Shown one piece after another: positions 23,498 to 35,746 of a stretch of DNA of 64,000 bases. The stretch comes from Tamarix chinensis (lineage: Eukaryota; Streptophyta; Magnoliopsida; Caryophyllales; Tamaricaceae): positions 13,166,455 to 13,230,454 of the forward strand of contig CM060175.1 in the NCBI GenBank assembly GCA_030549775.1, in the 5' to 3' direction. The notes beneath the pieces were generated by a model. The model worked only from the letters and a program-made list of their open reading frames with translations, was not told the DNA's origin and made no database searches. A program made the translations under genes and the position numbers. How positions within the stretch are numbered: the stretch's first letter is position 1; each line of letters opens with the position of its first letter.

Positions 23498-23509
23498 GCT
23501 TTGATACCA
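23498..23509 (-). other. primer-binding site, tRNA-iMet type
   Basis: Minus-strand TGGTATCAAAGC lies 3 nt after the 5' LTR end. It matches the common plant initiator-Met primer site at 11 of 12 positions, with A for G at position 9. Confidence 0.85.
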
Positions 23510-23512
23510 ACT

Positions 23513-25672
23513 TGTAACACCCCAAAATTCACTACTTTTTTCTTTCTTCAGGGAGTAATTAAAATAGAAATACTTAAAACGTGTGAAATCTGGGGATGTT
23601 ACCGCCACACCTAGTACTAGACCGGTTTACTCCTACCGTTCCAATACTAAGTGCTAAGGCTAAGAAAACAACTCATAAAAATTAATAATAGTTCAAATTC
23701 ATAAATACGAAAATTAAACACGCACAAGTCCTTATTCAATCCAAACTGCGAGAGTTAGTTTTTCAAGGAAGAGAGAGATAACTCCGAACATAAATTTATT
23801 TGGAAGTGCTTAACATAAATAATGAAATAGGAAGGAAAATCTCAATGGAAGTCCGGCCACGCAACTCTGATACGGATTCGGCCCAATCATCACTCGACCC
23901 CACCTGATGACCCATGAATATCAATCGCATCAAAGTAAACATCTCCTACCTGAACCAAGTCAGATGGGCCTTCTACTCGTGGGAATGAGCAGCACCCATG
24001 AAAGGGGTGATCAGTACGCTACGTACTGAGTAAGGTAACCGAGCACTAAGGCCAACACATAAGCACATAATCCAAGCAGAATAATAATAGGGCATATTAT
24101 AACACATTAACGTAAAGCACACGAATGGTTATATGAGAAGGCCAAGGTCCAACATAGTTCAGATTATTTATTTTATCAAGCCTTTATCAAATGTGTTTTT
24201 ACACCGAGTCCTTTATCAGGTCCATACGAGTGCGGGAACCCCATTATTTTAGCCGGTGGATCGGTCGCGAGGGAAACATTCCCTGCCACTATTTTTGCCG
24301 GTGGATCGGTCGCGAGGGAAACATTCCCTGCCACTATTTTAGCCGGTGGATCGGTCTGGCCCCTTCTCGTACGGTGTTCCACTGTAAGTAATTAGTGTCT
24401 TTTCCATGTCTTAACAACTGTAGGGTTTGATTTTGTTGAGCTCGGGATCCCCCACTATTATTGCCGGTGGATCGGTCGCGAGGGTACATGCCCTGCCACT
24501 ATTATAGCCGGTGGATCGGTCGCGAGGGAAAACATTCCCTGCCACTATTATGCCGGTGGATCGGTCTGGGCCCGGCTCAACATCTTTCACTTTACATGAT
24601 TAATGTCTTAAGTATCTTATTCATATGATCATTGCAAGATTTGCAAATCAACTCTTACCATGCTTACCTTTCGACTCAGGTTAACCACTTCAACCCTAGT
24701 TAACCATCCCACCATAGCTAACCTGGCATACCCCAACTCTCATGTGACCCTAGCTCCCATGCAAACCCTAACTCCACGTAGACCGCACTCCCATGCAAAC
24801 CCTAACTCTACGTACACCACACTTCCATGCAACCCTATCACCATGCAATGTGTCACACTCCCACATAACCCTAATACCATGCAACGTACCACACTCCCAT
24901 TCAAACCCTAATTCTCATGCAAAGTACCACATTCCCATAAAACCATAATACCATACGGCGTACCACGCTTCCATGCAAACCTTACTTTCCATGCAACGTA
25001 CCTTCCATCTACGCAACCCTAATACTACCATGCCACGTACCACACTCCCACGGAATCCTAATATTGCCATGCAACATTAACAACATCACGTGAAACCCTA
25101 ACACCATGCAATATTAATAACATCCCATGAAACCCTAACGCCATGCAATATTAATAATATTGTGCGAACCCTAACATGCATGTCTCAAGGCCAAATTACG
25201 TATTATCACATATAATAAAGCACATGTTTATAACATCCCAAGATCATATGTGGACTCCACATCATATCATATATATAACATAAATAATAATGATAGAGAT
25301 ATGATACATAGCATGCGAATCACATCATGCAAATAAGCACACAAAAAGGCCTTAGCACCCCTTACCTAATACGACACCGGTCTTGGTGCACGCTCCTATT
25401 CCTCTTGAGGGATTAGACTAGGTTCACCTATTAAATAAAAGTATACTAGAATTAGGCTCCCTTATAAAATTTTATTATTCTCTAAATTATTCTAAGATTT
25501 TGTTTTTAATTAAAACAATACTACACAATAATTAATTATACAAAATATTACTTAAAATACAAATAAATTATTGTTTTCATTCGAAAGGGTGGTGATACAA
25601 GGGTTTCTACCCTTCACCAAAATAATAATAATAACAATAATAGTAATAATAGTAATAATAATAGTAATAATA

Positions 25673-25709
<37 letters not shown>

Positions 25710-27789
25710 TAATAATAAAACATTATTAATAACACTTTTATTAGTAGAATATTAATATTAATAATACCAAAATTCTTAAAATTACAAGGTGGCTGTCAAA
25801 ATCAACCCATTTAATAATAACACTATTCAAAAATGTAATAATGATATTAATATTATATATACTTATAATATAAAGTTAATAAAGATAATAATAATAATAA
25901 TATAATTAGAAAAAATGTTTAAAATGTTAATAATAGTTGTAAAAAGCAAATGTGCGAGACTTAGTTAAAATTTTAGGTTTATAATCCTCCTGAAATAATT
26001 ACAATACTAACTAAATAATTACATTAATAATAATAATATTATTATTATTATTAATAATAACATTAAACATGCAAAAATTTAATTAAATAAGTAAAGGCCG
26101 AGATAAATAATATATCTTACTCAATAATACTCCCTAACCTGTCAAAAAAATTTAGAAATTAGAATACAGTTAATATTACTAATAATAATAATAAAAGTTG
26201 AATTAATGCTAAAATTTTGCTAAAATTAGGATAATTATAAATAAATCGAAACTAAGTACTTAAAATGTCTATGACATCACCTTAAGTCGGAGGGTGTAGG
26301 TGGAACTGGCGGTGGTTCCCGGAGGTGGCCGGAAAATGGATCTAAGAGAGGTAAAAATGAAGAAAAAGAGGGAAGGGGTAAGGAGAAAAATAAACTAAGC
26401 TTATGGTTCGATGGAGGATACTTAGTAAAAGATTTTGAGTGGTTTATAGGGTGGCAGAAGCGGCGTAAGTGGCGGCGAGCGGTGGTTTAAGGTCTCGGGG
26501 TCAAGATTTTGGGCTAGATGAGAAGCAAACTTTGCACGGTTATGGACGCCCGTGCAAGAAGAATCGAAGTTTGAAAATGGTATGGTTAGCTAGAGGGAAT
26601 TGCAACGAAGAATTTGAGATGTGGTGGTGGCGTTGGGGTTGGCTATCGGCGTCGGAATATGCGTCTGAAGTCACGGTGGTGGGCGATTCTCACTTAGGGT
26701 TTCGGGAAGGAAGAAGTCTCGACCACACTCACAACCAGGCTATATATAGATTTTAGATGGGTTATTAGGGTATTGGGGGTCGCGTGGGTGATATTTATTG
26801 CTAGGGTTTTGGCGGCCGGTGACAGAAATCGACCGGCATAAGCTTGGGTCGGGGTCGAACCTTCGCGAAGCCAGAGAGAGAGAATGAGCGAGAGTTAGGG
26901 GTAATTGATTATTCCAAGCTAATGTGCAAGCCGGGAGGAAGAAAAAGAGGGGTGACTCGACCGGTCAGACCTCTCGTAGCCGGTGCCGCCATTTTCGGCG
27001 GGGAGTTGCAGGTTGCGTCGAGGGTATCGGGGCTGGGGTGCGAAGCTGGGGAAGAAGAAAGGAGTGGACCGGCGGCTCAGGGAAGAAAGAAAAGAAAAGA
27101 AAGGGAGGCAGACCGGGCGGTCGGGCGCGAGGGAGGTGGGAATTAAGTGAAACGACGCATTTAAGGGATAAAAGGGACGAAACGCAGCGCTCTGGATGCC
27201 GAAGGAAAAACAAAAGAAACAACGGAAGTGGGCCACGGCAGGGGAAGAAAATAGAGAAGGAAATTGGGCCGCGTCAGGCCCAATTCGGGGGAGGGGAGGA
27301 AGGAAAGAAAGAAAAAGAAAAAGGAAGAAGAAAAGGAAAAAGGGGAAAAGGAAAAATAATAATATTGGGTATTTAAATTAATTAAAATATTTGATATATT
27401 TAAAAATAATAATATTTAAATAAAATAATATTTAAATCACTTTTTAGGCTAAATAAGGATTTTTGAAAGATTTTCCATAAATTCCTTTTTAATTAGCATA
27501 ACATCCTAATTTTCTCTAATTAAATTATTTATAAAATTAATATTAATTTGAAACTATTTTATCCTTCTTATTTTAAATAAAATAATTTATTTAATTTATT
27601 TTCAAAATAAAATGCTTAATTAGCTAAAATACCCAAATTCTTCCTAATTAAAATACTAATAAATTCCTTCTTTATTTTTCCTAATTAAATATCCTTTTAT
27701 TTTAATGAAAATAATTTATTTAAATAATTTTTCTAATAAAACCTCATTTAAATATAATTTATAAAATTAGAAATTTTCGGGGCATTTCA
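23513..27789 (-). mobile_element. 5' LTR (right), complete, 4277 bp
   Basis: Minus-strand ends are TGAAATGCCCC (27789) and GGGGTGTTACA (23513). It holds the same ordered internal modules as the solo LTRs: GA/CT-rich tract about 26935-27350, TATA-like box near 26745, (AAT)n, telobox array 24730-25175, bipartite 47-bp array 24220-24575, palindrome AGTACG/CGTACT at 24015-24029, and terminal hairpin 23608-23653. Confidence 0.92.
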
Positions 27790-29534
27790 AAAACTTAATA
27801 TCTAAAAATAATATAAAAATTAGTATAATAGAAGTAGAAAATCAATAGAATAATTTTTATCAAAAGCTTAATTAATACCAACTAATACTCACTATTTTTA
27901 TTCCTAAAAAATCAACCAAAACTTGCTAATCATAAGCAACAAGACTCATGCAACTTATGAAGCATGAGCTGCATGCAAATGGAAGGGAGAAGGGGTCGAA
28001 GAGGGATAGATGGAAGGAAGAGGGGGCTAGTTTTGGTGTAGGTTTTGAGGCTCGGTTGAGGGCTTATGGAGGGGAGTTAGGGTGGTGGTTGGGTGTAGGG
28101 ATGGATTAGGGGTGTAGGTGGTGGTTGGGGGTCAATGATTGGCGACTTATGATGGAGGAGATGGTGGCAGCATACTAGAAAATTGGGTGCAAGGGTGGCA
28201 AAGGAGAAGAAGGAAGGGAAAAGAAGAGGGGAAGGGAGGAGCTATAGAGGGTTTTCAGCCAAAGGAGGTAACATGGTGGTGGGAGAGGTTCTAAGGAGGG
28301 GATTAGTGGCTGTGGAGGCCGTAAAAGAGGAAGGAGGATTGTGGACAGTGGTTGTATAGGTAGAGGCCGAGAAGGGGGAATAAAAAGGAAGGGAGGAGAA
28401 AGGTAGTTGCACAGGTGTGTGTGGGTGATGGGGTGGTGTAAGGAGGTTGCAAGGGGTGTCAGGAGGTGGATGTAGTGTTTGGTTGGGCGATAGAAGCAGT
28501 GGTTAGAGGGGATGAAGTGAAAACATGGGAGAAGGAGAAGAGGAGAAAGAAGGGAGAAAGAGGGATCAACTAGTAGGGAATGAAGGAGCTCGGGAGAATA
28601 AAATGGGCAGCGGAGAAGAAGAAAAAGAAGAGGGAGAGGAGAGGAGGTTGGGGTGGTTGGCTAGGAAGTTGTGGTTGTATGTGGTAGGGTGGCGGGTTGT
28701 AAGAAGAAGGAAGGAAGGAAGGGGCGTGTGGTGCAGGGCATGTATAGCTTGAAAATAGAAGGAAAAGGGATGGGGGAGAGAGGAAGAGGGAGCAGGGTTG
28801 TAGGGGGTAGCGGTTGCAAACTAGAGTTGTAGGTCGTGCACATAGCAGGCTGGCTATAGGGTGTAGTGGTTGAAGGAGAAGGAAGGAGGAAAGAAGAAGA
28901 AGAATAAAAGGAGAGGAGAGGTAGGCTAGTTGGGCGGGGAAGAAAGTTAAGGAAGTGGATTGGCCTCGTGTGTGTGAGGGAGAAGGAAAGAAAGAAGGGG
29001 GAGTTGGGTTGCCCCACCTGGGGGGAAGAAAGGAAAGAAAGGAAAGAAGAGGAAAGGATTGAGCTGGACGCTCGAGGGAGAGGAAGAAGAAGTGGGCTAG
29101 TGGCCCAGCACGAGGGGGAGGAGAGTAGGCTAGGCGGCTCAGAGAGGAAGAAAAGAAGAAAAGGAAAAAGGAGGAAAAGAAAACGAAGAAAAAGGAAAAG
29201 GAAAAAAGGAAGAAAATAAAATAAAATAATTTTTGAAATAAAGGTATTTAATATTTTTGATAGATAACGAAATTTAATAATTTAATTTATTAAAATTTAA
29301 TATATCTTAGTTTAAAAAGGATAATTTTAGTAAAATATTAGTTTGGAAAATTATTTAAATAATATGAGTATGATAAAATTAAAAAATATTTATTTTAATT
29401 TATCTAATATTCATATCCATTTTTATATACTCAAAAATCCACAAAATAATGAAATTAAATAAAATTTAAATTTAAATTATTCCAAATGAGGGTTATTTAT
29501 TAAATTATAGGTTTTAAAATTTTGGGGTATTACA
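27790..29534 (-). mobile_element. fragment of a diverged LTR of similar design
   Basis: Read on the minus strand from 29534 it begins TGTAATACCCCAAAATTTT. An AT-rich part, then a long CT-rich tract (GA-rich on plus, 28000-29215) follow, the same order as the giant LTR family 5' end. It stops at the chromovirus boundary 27789/27790, as if the chromovirus inserted into it. The open frames in the GA-rich tract (28525-28752, 28968-29219) are composition artefacts. Confidence 0.55.
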
Positions 29535-30448
29535 TGTTTATGTCAAGTCATAAAGCATGACTCTACAACTTTGTGTTCTAATATGTTATTGCATGTACTC
29601 ATGTATGCCTTTAATCATTATAACTATAACATTCCATCTTAGCATGCCTTACTCTAGTTATCGCATGTTTATCTTGTTATATTTAATTCATGCATGACCT
29701 TTTTTGATACCTATTAGGAGAATGATTAATGCTATGCTATATACTTTATGAAAATGTATGAGTTATTATGAGTGGAATGATGTGTGTATCATATGTATAC
29801 TTAGCCATGATTATTTTATGTTAATGATTACTATGTCTTTATGTGCATCATGTGCCCTCCATGAATTATACAGTTTTGATTTACTTAGTATTGTACATGT
29901 ACTAATACTACCTTGGTTGAATGGGTCATGTGACGATCCACGGATGGTAGGGTGCCTACCTCTTATATAGGCTTCAGATCGATCACTATTATTGGATTAA
30001 AAACTTAGGCTTTGAGAGTAGGCCACTCAATGTTTTTATCCCTTGAGGACTTATCTTTACCCGTTTATACCTATTTTTAGAAATTTTCAAGCATTATCTT
30101 GAAATTTGAATGGTGTTATATCTGAATTTGAATTTTCCTTTACCTTGCTAAGCTTTTAAAATCTAGTGTTATTTCCTAGGTTTTTCACCAATCAGATCCA
30201 TGATGATTTTTTCAGTGGAATTATTCGCTTCCCATATACCTTTAAAATATCCTTTTGGGATTTTATCCTCTCAATATAGATGATGTGTAAGTTTTAGTCA
30301 GATAAGTTTTAGCTTTGCATCTAGTACGAGATAGATGATGTGTACCTATATTATATTAGTTGTGGTGGTAATATTATCCATTTTCTACTTGGCTTCCACA
30401 TATTTTTCTTTTAAATAAAACTCTTTAGGAGTGAAACTTAGGGGTGTT
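29535..30448. other. unassigned DNA, possibly LTR-derived
   Basis: It contains GTGACGATCCACGGATGG and CATGCATGACC stretches vaguely like the middle of the giant LTRs but no recognisable ends. It is continuous with 40759 onward once the CACTA element is removed (junction GTT). Confidence 0.35.
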
Positions 30449-30469
30449 CACTACCCTGAAAAGGCGTTT

Positions 30470-30900
30470 TAATAACTGTTATTTTATAGTTTTAATAACG
30501 GTTTTAAACCGTTATTAAACCGTCCGTTATTAAATCTTTAATAACGGTTCCTAACCATTATCAAAAATATTAAAAAAACCTGCCAATATGAGCATAAACT
30601 GTATATTTAATAACGGTTTTTAAGAAACAACCATTGTTAAAAAAAGGATTTTAATAACGGTTACTATAAAAATCGTTGTTAAAACATCATCGAATTAGGC
30701 TTTCAGACATTATTTAGGCATTTATTAAACCCTAATATGTATTAAATGAGCATAAATTTGAGATTAAATGTACATTTTTAATAACAATTCCTATACAAAC
30801 TGTTATGAAAACCTTGGTTTTAATAACGGTTTTAGAAGAACCGTTATTAAAACCTATTTTTTAATAACGGTTTTCATAAGAATCGTTATTAAAACTATAG
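30470..30900. repeat. left subterminal repeats of CACTA copy 1
   Basis: At least ten occurrences of TTAATAACGGTT or its complement AACCGTTATTAAA, many as inverted pairs 8-12 bp apart. In En/Spm elements such subterminal motifs bind the TNPA-type protein. The counterpart is 40440-40740 and relatives are at 51670-52200. Confidence 0.88.
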
Positions 30901-31429
30901 TTTTTTTAATGTTTTTGCAGTTTTGTTCCTGCCCACATAGACAGTTGTATGTTCAAATAATAATAAATCTGTATTGTAAAACAACATCAATTCATAACAA
31001 ATCTGCAATCACACTATAATTTCAATCAATCTCTAGTTGATATGCATGTCTTAATACACCGGACATATATACTCAAGAATCAAAATTAGGAGGCATAGCA
31101 CAACTTGGTAGCTCTACACCCCAAAGTAAAAAGTTCATAAATCTAGCCTAGAAGACTGAAAGACATAGACAAAATACAAACCTGAACATACATGTAGAAT
31201 ATATAGATCTCTACCTAATACCGAATGAATGAGTGCACGTGCTTGGCCCATTGGTCTCTAACTTCATCAATTTCATCAAAATTGTATTGGTGGCCATGTG
31301 CAGAGTCATTGGTGAAAAACTAATATGTCCAAGTTTCGATTAATATACAGTTAGCACATACGTCAAGTACCAAACATATATGTCATGATTCATTAATGGA
31401 AAAATATCGAAAAGAAAACATACATGGCT

Positions 31430-32100
31430 TGGATCTATGTTAACTGATCTGTTTTGGACTATCAAATCCATTTCTCTACATACATAGTATCCACAATCAT
31501 TATCATTTTGCTACTGTGGACACTATCAAATGAATTCAGTTAGCTCTCTAACTATTAGATATTAATTTTAATTAAAATAAAATACGAAATAGTTGTCTTC
31601 CTACTTACTATGACAGGCTCATATTGAACATTCTTTGGGTCTGAGACACCATTCCCACCTCTCCTTTGATACGCTGTCCGTAGTTCCCTAATCAATAGAG
31701 TTGGATACACAATATTGTAATTACGCATATATGCCTCAAATAATGAAAGCTAGTAGAATATATGTATAAATAAGCTAATGAAGTAAGAAGTGAAAAGTAT
31801 ACTAAAATGTCGATAAATTCCTTCCCACCACAACAAGCGAAAGGCACGTCATAGGTTCAAAGGGAATCAAACATATATACTTTATTAAGATCAGGTCGGA
31901 CGGCGTACAAAACTCAATTTTCAGTTGCGAGGTGAGGAATGAGATAGAGCTTGTTATGTTCCTCAATCAAAATGTGATCCGCTAAATAGTTTATGTGTCT
32001 ACCCTCTCTTATTCTACTACCATCAGCTATGTAGTATGGGTACACAAACACAATAGAGGATAACATTCCCTCCATCGCAACTCGATTAGCTACCAACCTA
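31430..32100 (-). pseudogene. Ulp1-like (C48) cysteine protease part of CACTA copy 1
   Basis: Exons encode FVYPYYIADGSRIREGRHINYL and NKLYLIPHLATEN. Then come VLYAVRPDLNKVYMFDSL and, after an intron, the NDCGYYVC motif at about 31478-31498 with the catalytic Cys. The position of the catalytic His reads Asn (31917-31919) and the next codon, Trp in copy 2, is TGA (31914-31916). A second TGA lies after FDSL. The enzyme in this copy is therefore dead. In the family these proteases remove SUMO-like modifiers; a role for the transposon is inference. Confidence 0.78.
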
Positions 32101-32403
32101 TGGACGAAAAAAACAATGCATATTTGTTAATAACTAATAACTCATATAAGATGTCATAAAAATTCCAATTGTACAAGTTAAGAGTACTAAAATCTCAAAA
32201 TGAAATAATACTTACGTGACATAGACGGCGACACTCATGGTTGACATCCATTCCTGATTATAAATATCTCTTATGTCAACCGTCGATACCATATAAGTAG
32301 CATCATCCCTCCCAACATACACAAGATGACAATCAATGAAAATATAATTGTCCCTGAGGTAGTTTTGGGCATAAAAATACAATAAAGCTATTGCTGATGG
32401 AGG

Positions 32404-32934
32404 TTAGATTTTCTGATCTGAAGAAGGAATCTTTTGTGGGGCAACTGATTTTTCAGATTTAGCTCTCTTTCCTTTAGTAGTGCCCTCTTTTGTGCTGCTC
32501 ATTCTGCTAGTACCTCTCTTGGTTTTACTAGTAGGAGTTGTCTTCTTTTTTGATTCTGTAATTAATAATATTAAACAAAATATGTATTGACCATATAAAT
32601 ATATATATGAAAAAGGTATGAATAGTGTAACTACTAAACAAGGTCTAATGAAGATGTCAAATGTCAATACCTCTTCAGCAGTGAGACGTATTTGATCCGC
32701 AGGCCAAGCCACGAAGCTTCCATGAGCTTCTAGTATTGTGGTTGCCTCATCGCCCTCTTTATAACAAGGCAAGTGCGCACTGCCAATGATTGGAGTGTCA
32801 ATACTCACCGGCCTTATATTAAGGGCTAAATTGTACCCGTGGATTGTTTGCGTTTGGGTACTATGACTAATGCAGACCCTTCCTTTCGCCAAAAGTGTTG
32901 AAATGTCATTCGGTAATAAGTCACATTTATGCAA
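32404..32934 (-). pseudogene. TNP1/TNPA-like C-terminal domain, CACTA copy 1
   Basis: Open for 176 codons. The first roughly 90 residues (LLAKGRVCISHSTQTQTIHG, then RPVSIDTPIIGSAHLPCY, then GSFVAWPADQIRL) look like the transposase_23/TNP1-type domain found near the end of plant CACTA TNPA-like proteins. The following residues read through an intron. A Lys/Ser-rich tail (SKTKRGTSRMSSTKEGTTKG) precedes the Ulp1 exons. It lies between the coiled-coil exon (32961-33365) and the protease. Confidence 0.7.
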
Positions 32935-32960
32935 ACCCTAAAAAAAAATATTACACATTA

Positions 32961-33365
32961 TTAATTATTTATTACACCGAATACATTTAATAACAATTCA
33001 TAGTTTGTAATGCTTTCCTCGGGAAGAGTAGAAAGACGTGCATCAGCTTCACAACTATCTCTGATGCTATTTACATTAGGTATGTGAAGCTGATCATGGT
33101 CTACTGAATCAGATGACTTATACCCTTGAGATTTAATAAATGAAAACTCTTGCTCCATTGTTGCCATCCGTTCAAATGTCACGTTCAATTTTTGGGTGAG
33201 GATGGCGACTTGCTCATTAGTGCTACGAGAACCACAAGATCGACCACATATACTCGTTCTCGTAACACCCAATCCAAGGCCCCTGTGTCTTCCAAGGTGT
33301 TCTACAATTCTTGTAGCCTAGGACACAATGCTATATTGGTCCACCTCCTCACCATATGACGTTTC
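32961..33365 (-). pseudogene. TNPA-like central exon of CACTA copy 1
   Basis: The exon reads ELETSYGEEVDQYSIVS, a stop, RIVEHLGRHRGLGLGV, then SRSTNEQVAILTQKL and a short helical segment FERMATMEQEFSFIKSQ. The paralogous exon in copy 2 is at 54259-54690. The arrangement fits the DNA-binding/dimerisation part of TNPA-like proteins; exact limits are uncertain. Confidence 0.6.
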
Positions 33366-33639
33366 AAGTTCGTCATGTATTGTATATAATATATGTAAAT
33401 TTAATTTATAGGAATAAGCATAATATAATAGTTTTCTAAAAGAAAACTAAGTTGGGTTCTAGATATCTACAAACTTAATTTTTTTTTGGCTGCAACATCA
33501 ACATATTCATTAAAATATCCATCTCTTCACAACAAGAAATATTACTTTGGGCAACAAATTATTTCGTTGCCCAACAAAACAAATTTGTCGCCCAAACTTT
33601 GGGCGACAAAAAAATTTCGTCACAATTTCGTCGCCATAA

Positions 33640-33930
33640 GTCCGTTGCCCTTGCTTAGGGCGACGAAAAGAAAATTTTGTTGCCCTAAATCTCCTTTTGT
33701 GCAACGAATATTTTTTGTCGCCCTAAACCTCTTTTGTGCGACGGATATGTTTTGTCGCCCTAAGCCTCTTTTGTGCGACGTAGATATTTTGTTGCCCTAA
33801 ACCTCTTTTGTGCGACACATATGTTTTGTCGCCCTAAACCTCTTTTGTGCAACAAATATTTTTTGTTGCCTAAACCCACTTTTGTGCGACGAAGTTGTTT
33901 CATTTGTGGCCCTATTACTTGTTTTGCAAC
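33640..33930. repeat. left subterminal 37-bp repeats of the CACAA element
   Basis: About six units of CCTCTTTTGTGCGACG followed by ATATGTTTTGTCGCCCTAAA. The open frames here in both strands are artefacts of the repeat period. Confidence 0.85.
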
Positions 33931-34729
33931 AAAATCAATTCCTAGTCTTTCTTCCAAGCTACAAAAATATTTTGTAGCCCAAAGACCTGTATTATGTATT
34001 CATAATAATAGATCATCCTGTAATGCAGTATCATTCATATAGATACTCCACCATATTTCATTACCCTGTAAAATCATATATCATTCAAACCATGCATAGA
34101 TTACGATATCATTGTCCAAAAACAAATGTCATTCCAATTTCAAAGTATATGATACTGCAATATACAAATTGGCAAAAGTCATACCTAATGGGTATCATAA
34201 AAATCAATTATGCTATCTAGCTTGAAGGACCACCAAAAAATGGATGATGTTATCTATAGTTCTGCATACTTAGCTTCATCAAGTATATTGCAACGTCACA
34301 AAATATGCTTCAAGTTAATCTGCAATTCATGAAATAAAAAAATATAGATTAAGATTATAAAGAGATATGCAATGGTATCTATTTATAATTTTCCAATTCC
34401 CTTTAATTAAAAAAAGTTGTAAGCCATATTATAAAAATGAATACAAGAACTAACTTACATTCATAAGTCCAAAAAAGCTCCTTGCCTCTGAAAGTCTTTG
34501 TCATTTTCTAAGTCCAATTAGAACTCCCAGCTGTAAAAGAGAACAAATAGTATAGTTAGAATACCTGATGCAAAAAGTCATCCATCTCAATTTCAAGACA
34601 ATGAATATCACATGTCTAACATTGGCACAAACTACAAATTTTAGTTCCATAATTTGTCCACACTTATAGTGCAGAGTTCTAACGTTCAAACCATTAATAA
34701 TGGGAAATTTTGAATGGATTAAATATACC

Positions 34730-35214
34730 TCATACTAATTTAGTGAGTTGTGAAGATTGTTGTGTTCCTAGAAAGCTTGCAATTTGATCTCTCACAACTT
34801 GCATCATTTCGGCCTTCAACTTCTGCGTGGCCTCATCAGCATCTGCTCTAAGTTTCCTTTCTCGTTCCTCCGCTTCTTCTCTTAACTTTCTCTCTCTTTC
34901 TTCAGCAATTTCCTTCATCTTTTCCATTTCGAGCCTTAAATTTTCCTCCCTTAAGGCATTTGAATGTTTAAGCTCCTCAATTTGTTGACGAAGGCTAGCC
35001 TCAATTTCATTATCCTTTTTGTTCCTTAAAGGCATAGGTCCAGCTCCTAGCCCTCTAATATAGCCAGAACGATGCTCAAATGCCTGGGTATATGCTTCTT
35101 TCACACTAAGATTATCAACTCCATACAACTCCTTCTGCTTAGCATGAAGTTCAGTCAACTTTTGGTATTTTGCATATGCACCATCTTCCCATGTACCATC
35201 TTTTTTCCTATAAT
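34730..35214 (-). CDS. TNPA-like transposon protein, C-terminal coiled-coil exon (CACAA element)
   Basis: Reading from about 35214: KKDGTWEDGAYAKYQKLTEL, then VKEAYTQAFEHRSGYIRGLG, the signature segment of plant En/Spm TNPA-like (transposase_24/PTTA) proteins. A strongly charged coiled coil follows, including two near-identical copies of EERERKLREEAEERERKLRA-type heptads, ending SFLGTQQSSQLTKLV. Upstream exons lie at 35284-35420 and 35590-35700. TNPA binds subterminal repeats in En/Spm. I see no stop in this exon, so it may still be translatable. Confidence 0.72.
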
Positions 35215-35283
35215 AATATAAAATAAATAATAAAAAAACCTTTCAAATTTGTTTAAATTAACTTATATTTACATACTTCTTCA

Positions 35284-35420
35284 TATCTGACACACCTTTT
35301 GATCTTTTCCCATAATCTAATATAATCTGGTTCTTGCTCAGGCTCCTCAATCGACTCATCAGCATTTTCAGCTATAATAGAAGGCTCTTTTGATGGTTGA
35401 TGTTCCTACATATAATAAAT
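35284..35420 (-). CDS. TNPA-like protein, acidic exon (CACAA element)
   Basis: Minus-strand translation reads EHQPSKEPSIIAENADESIE, then EPEQEPDYIRLWEKIKRC. It lies between the exons at 35590-35700 and 34730-35214 in consistent order. The boundaries are guesses from sequence context. Confidence 0.45.
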
Positions 35421-35589
35421 CCATGTGAATATTTAACTGAAAGAAATAAGCCTTTGCTTTAACAATAATAGTTTATTCTATTGTAATACTTTTCATATAC
35501 AAATATATAGAATTGACCAACCTTTGTATTTTTGATAGAACAATAGTAGTAGCAACAAAAATAGAAAAAAAAAATCAAAAAAAATTCAT

Positions 35590-35700
35590 TAATATACTTA
35601 CAATTTCATGAAGATAGCGCGCTGTTGACTTTCCTCCATTCCTAGGAATTTCAATTTGTCTTGATTTATTTCTACGATTCACTTCATTAATATGCTATAT
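35590..35700 (-). CDS. TNPA-like protein, NRRNK exon (CACAA element)
   Basis: Minus-strand INEVNRRNKSRQIEIPRNGG followed by KSTARYLHEI matches the N-x-x-NR...G-S-K-x-x-A-R pattern at the transposase_24 core that precedes the KKDGTW segment in related proteins. Confidence 0.5.
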
Positions 35701-35746
35701 GTGAAAAAAATGAAAATTAATGATTTCATAACTCTTTTGCATCTCA

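Larger units (their letters stand above)
14904..27789 (-). mobile_element. Tekay/Del-like chromovirus with giant LTRs, left LTR truncated
   Basis: On the minus strand the order is 5' LTR (27789 down to 23513), primer site, gag, protease, RT, RNase H, integrase, chromodomain, polypurine tract and 3' LTR (18615 down to 14904). The 3' LTR lacks the last roughly 575 bp present in the 5' LTR. The internal region is only about 4.9 kb, barely longer than one LTR. The coding region is broken by frameshifts and stops. The shared parts of the two LTRs look very similar (by eye 1-2% different, not computed), suggesting a fairly recent insertion. Confidence 0.92.

Noticed and set aside
28525..29219. Long Glu/Lys/Arg-rich open frames
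   Set aside because: Purine-rich LTR-like tract with no stop codons by composition; no motif.
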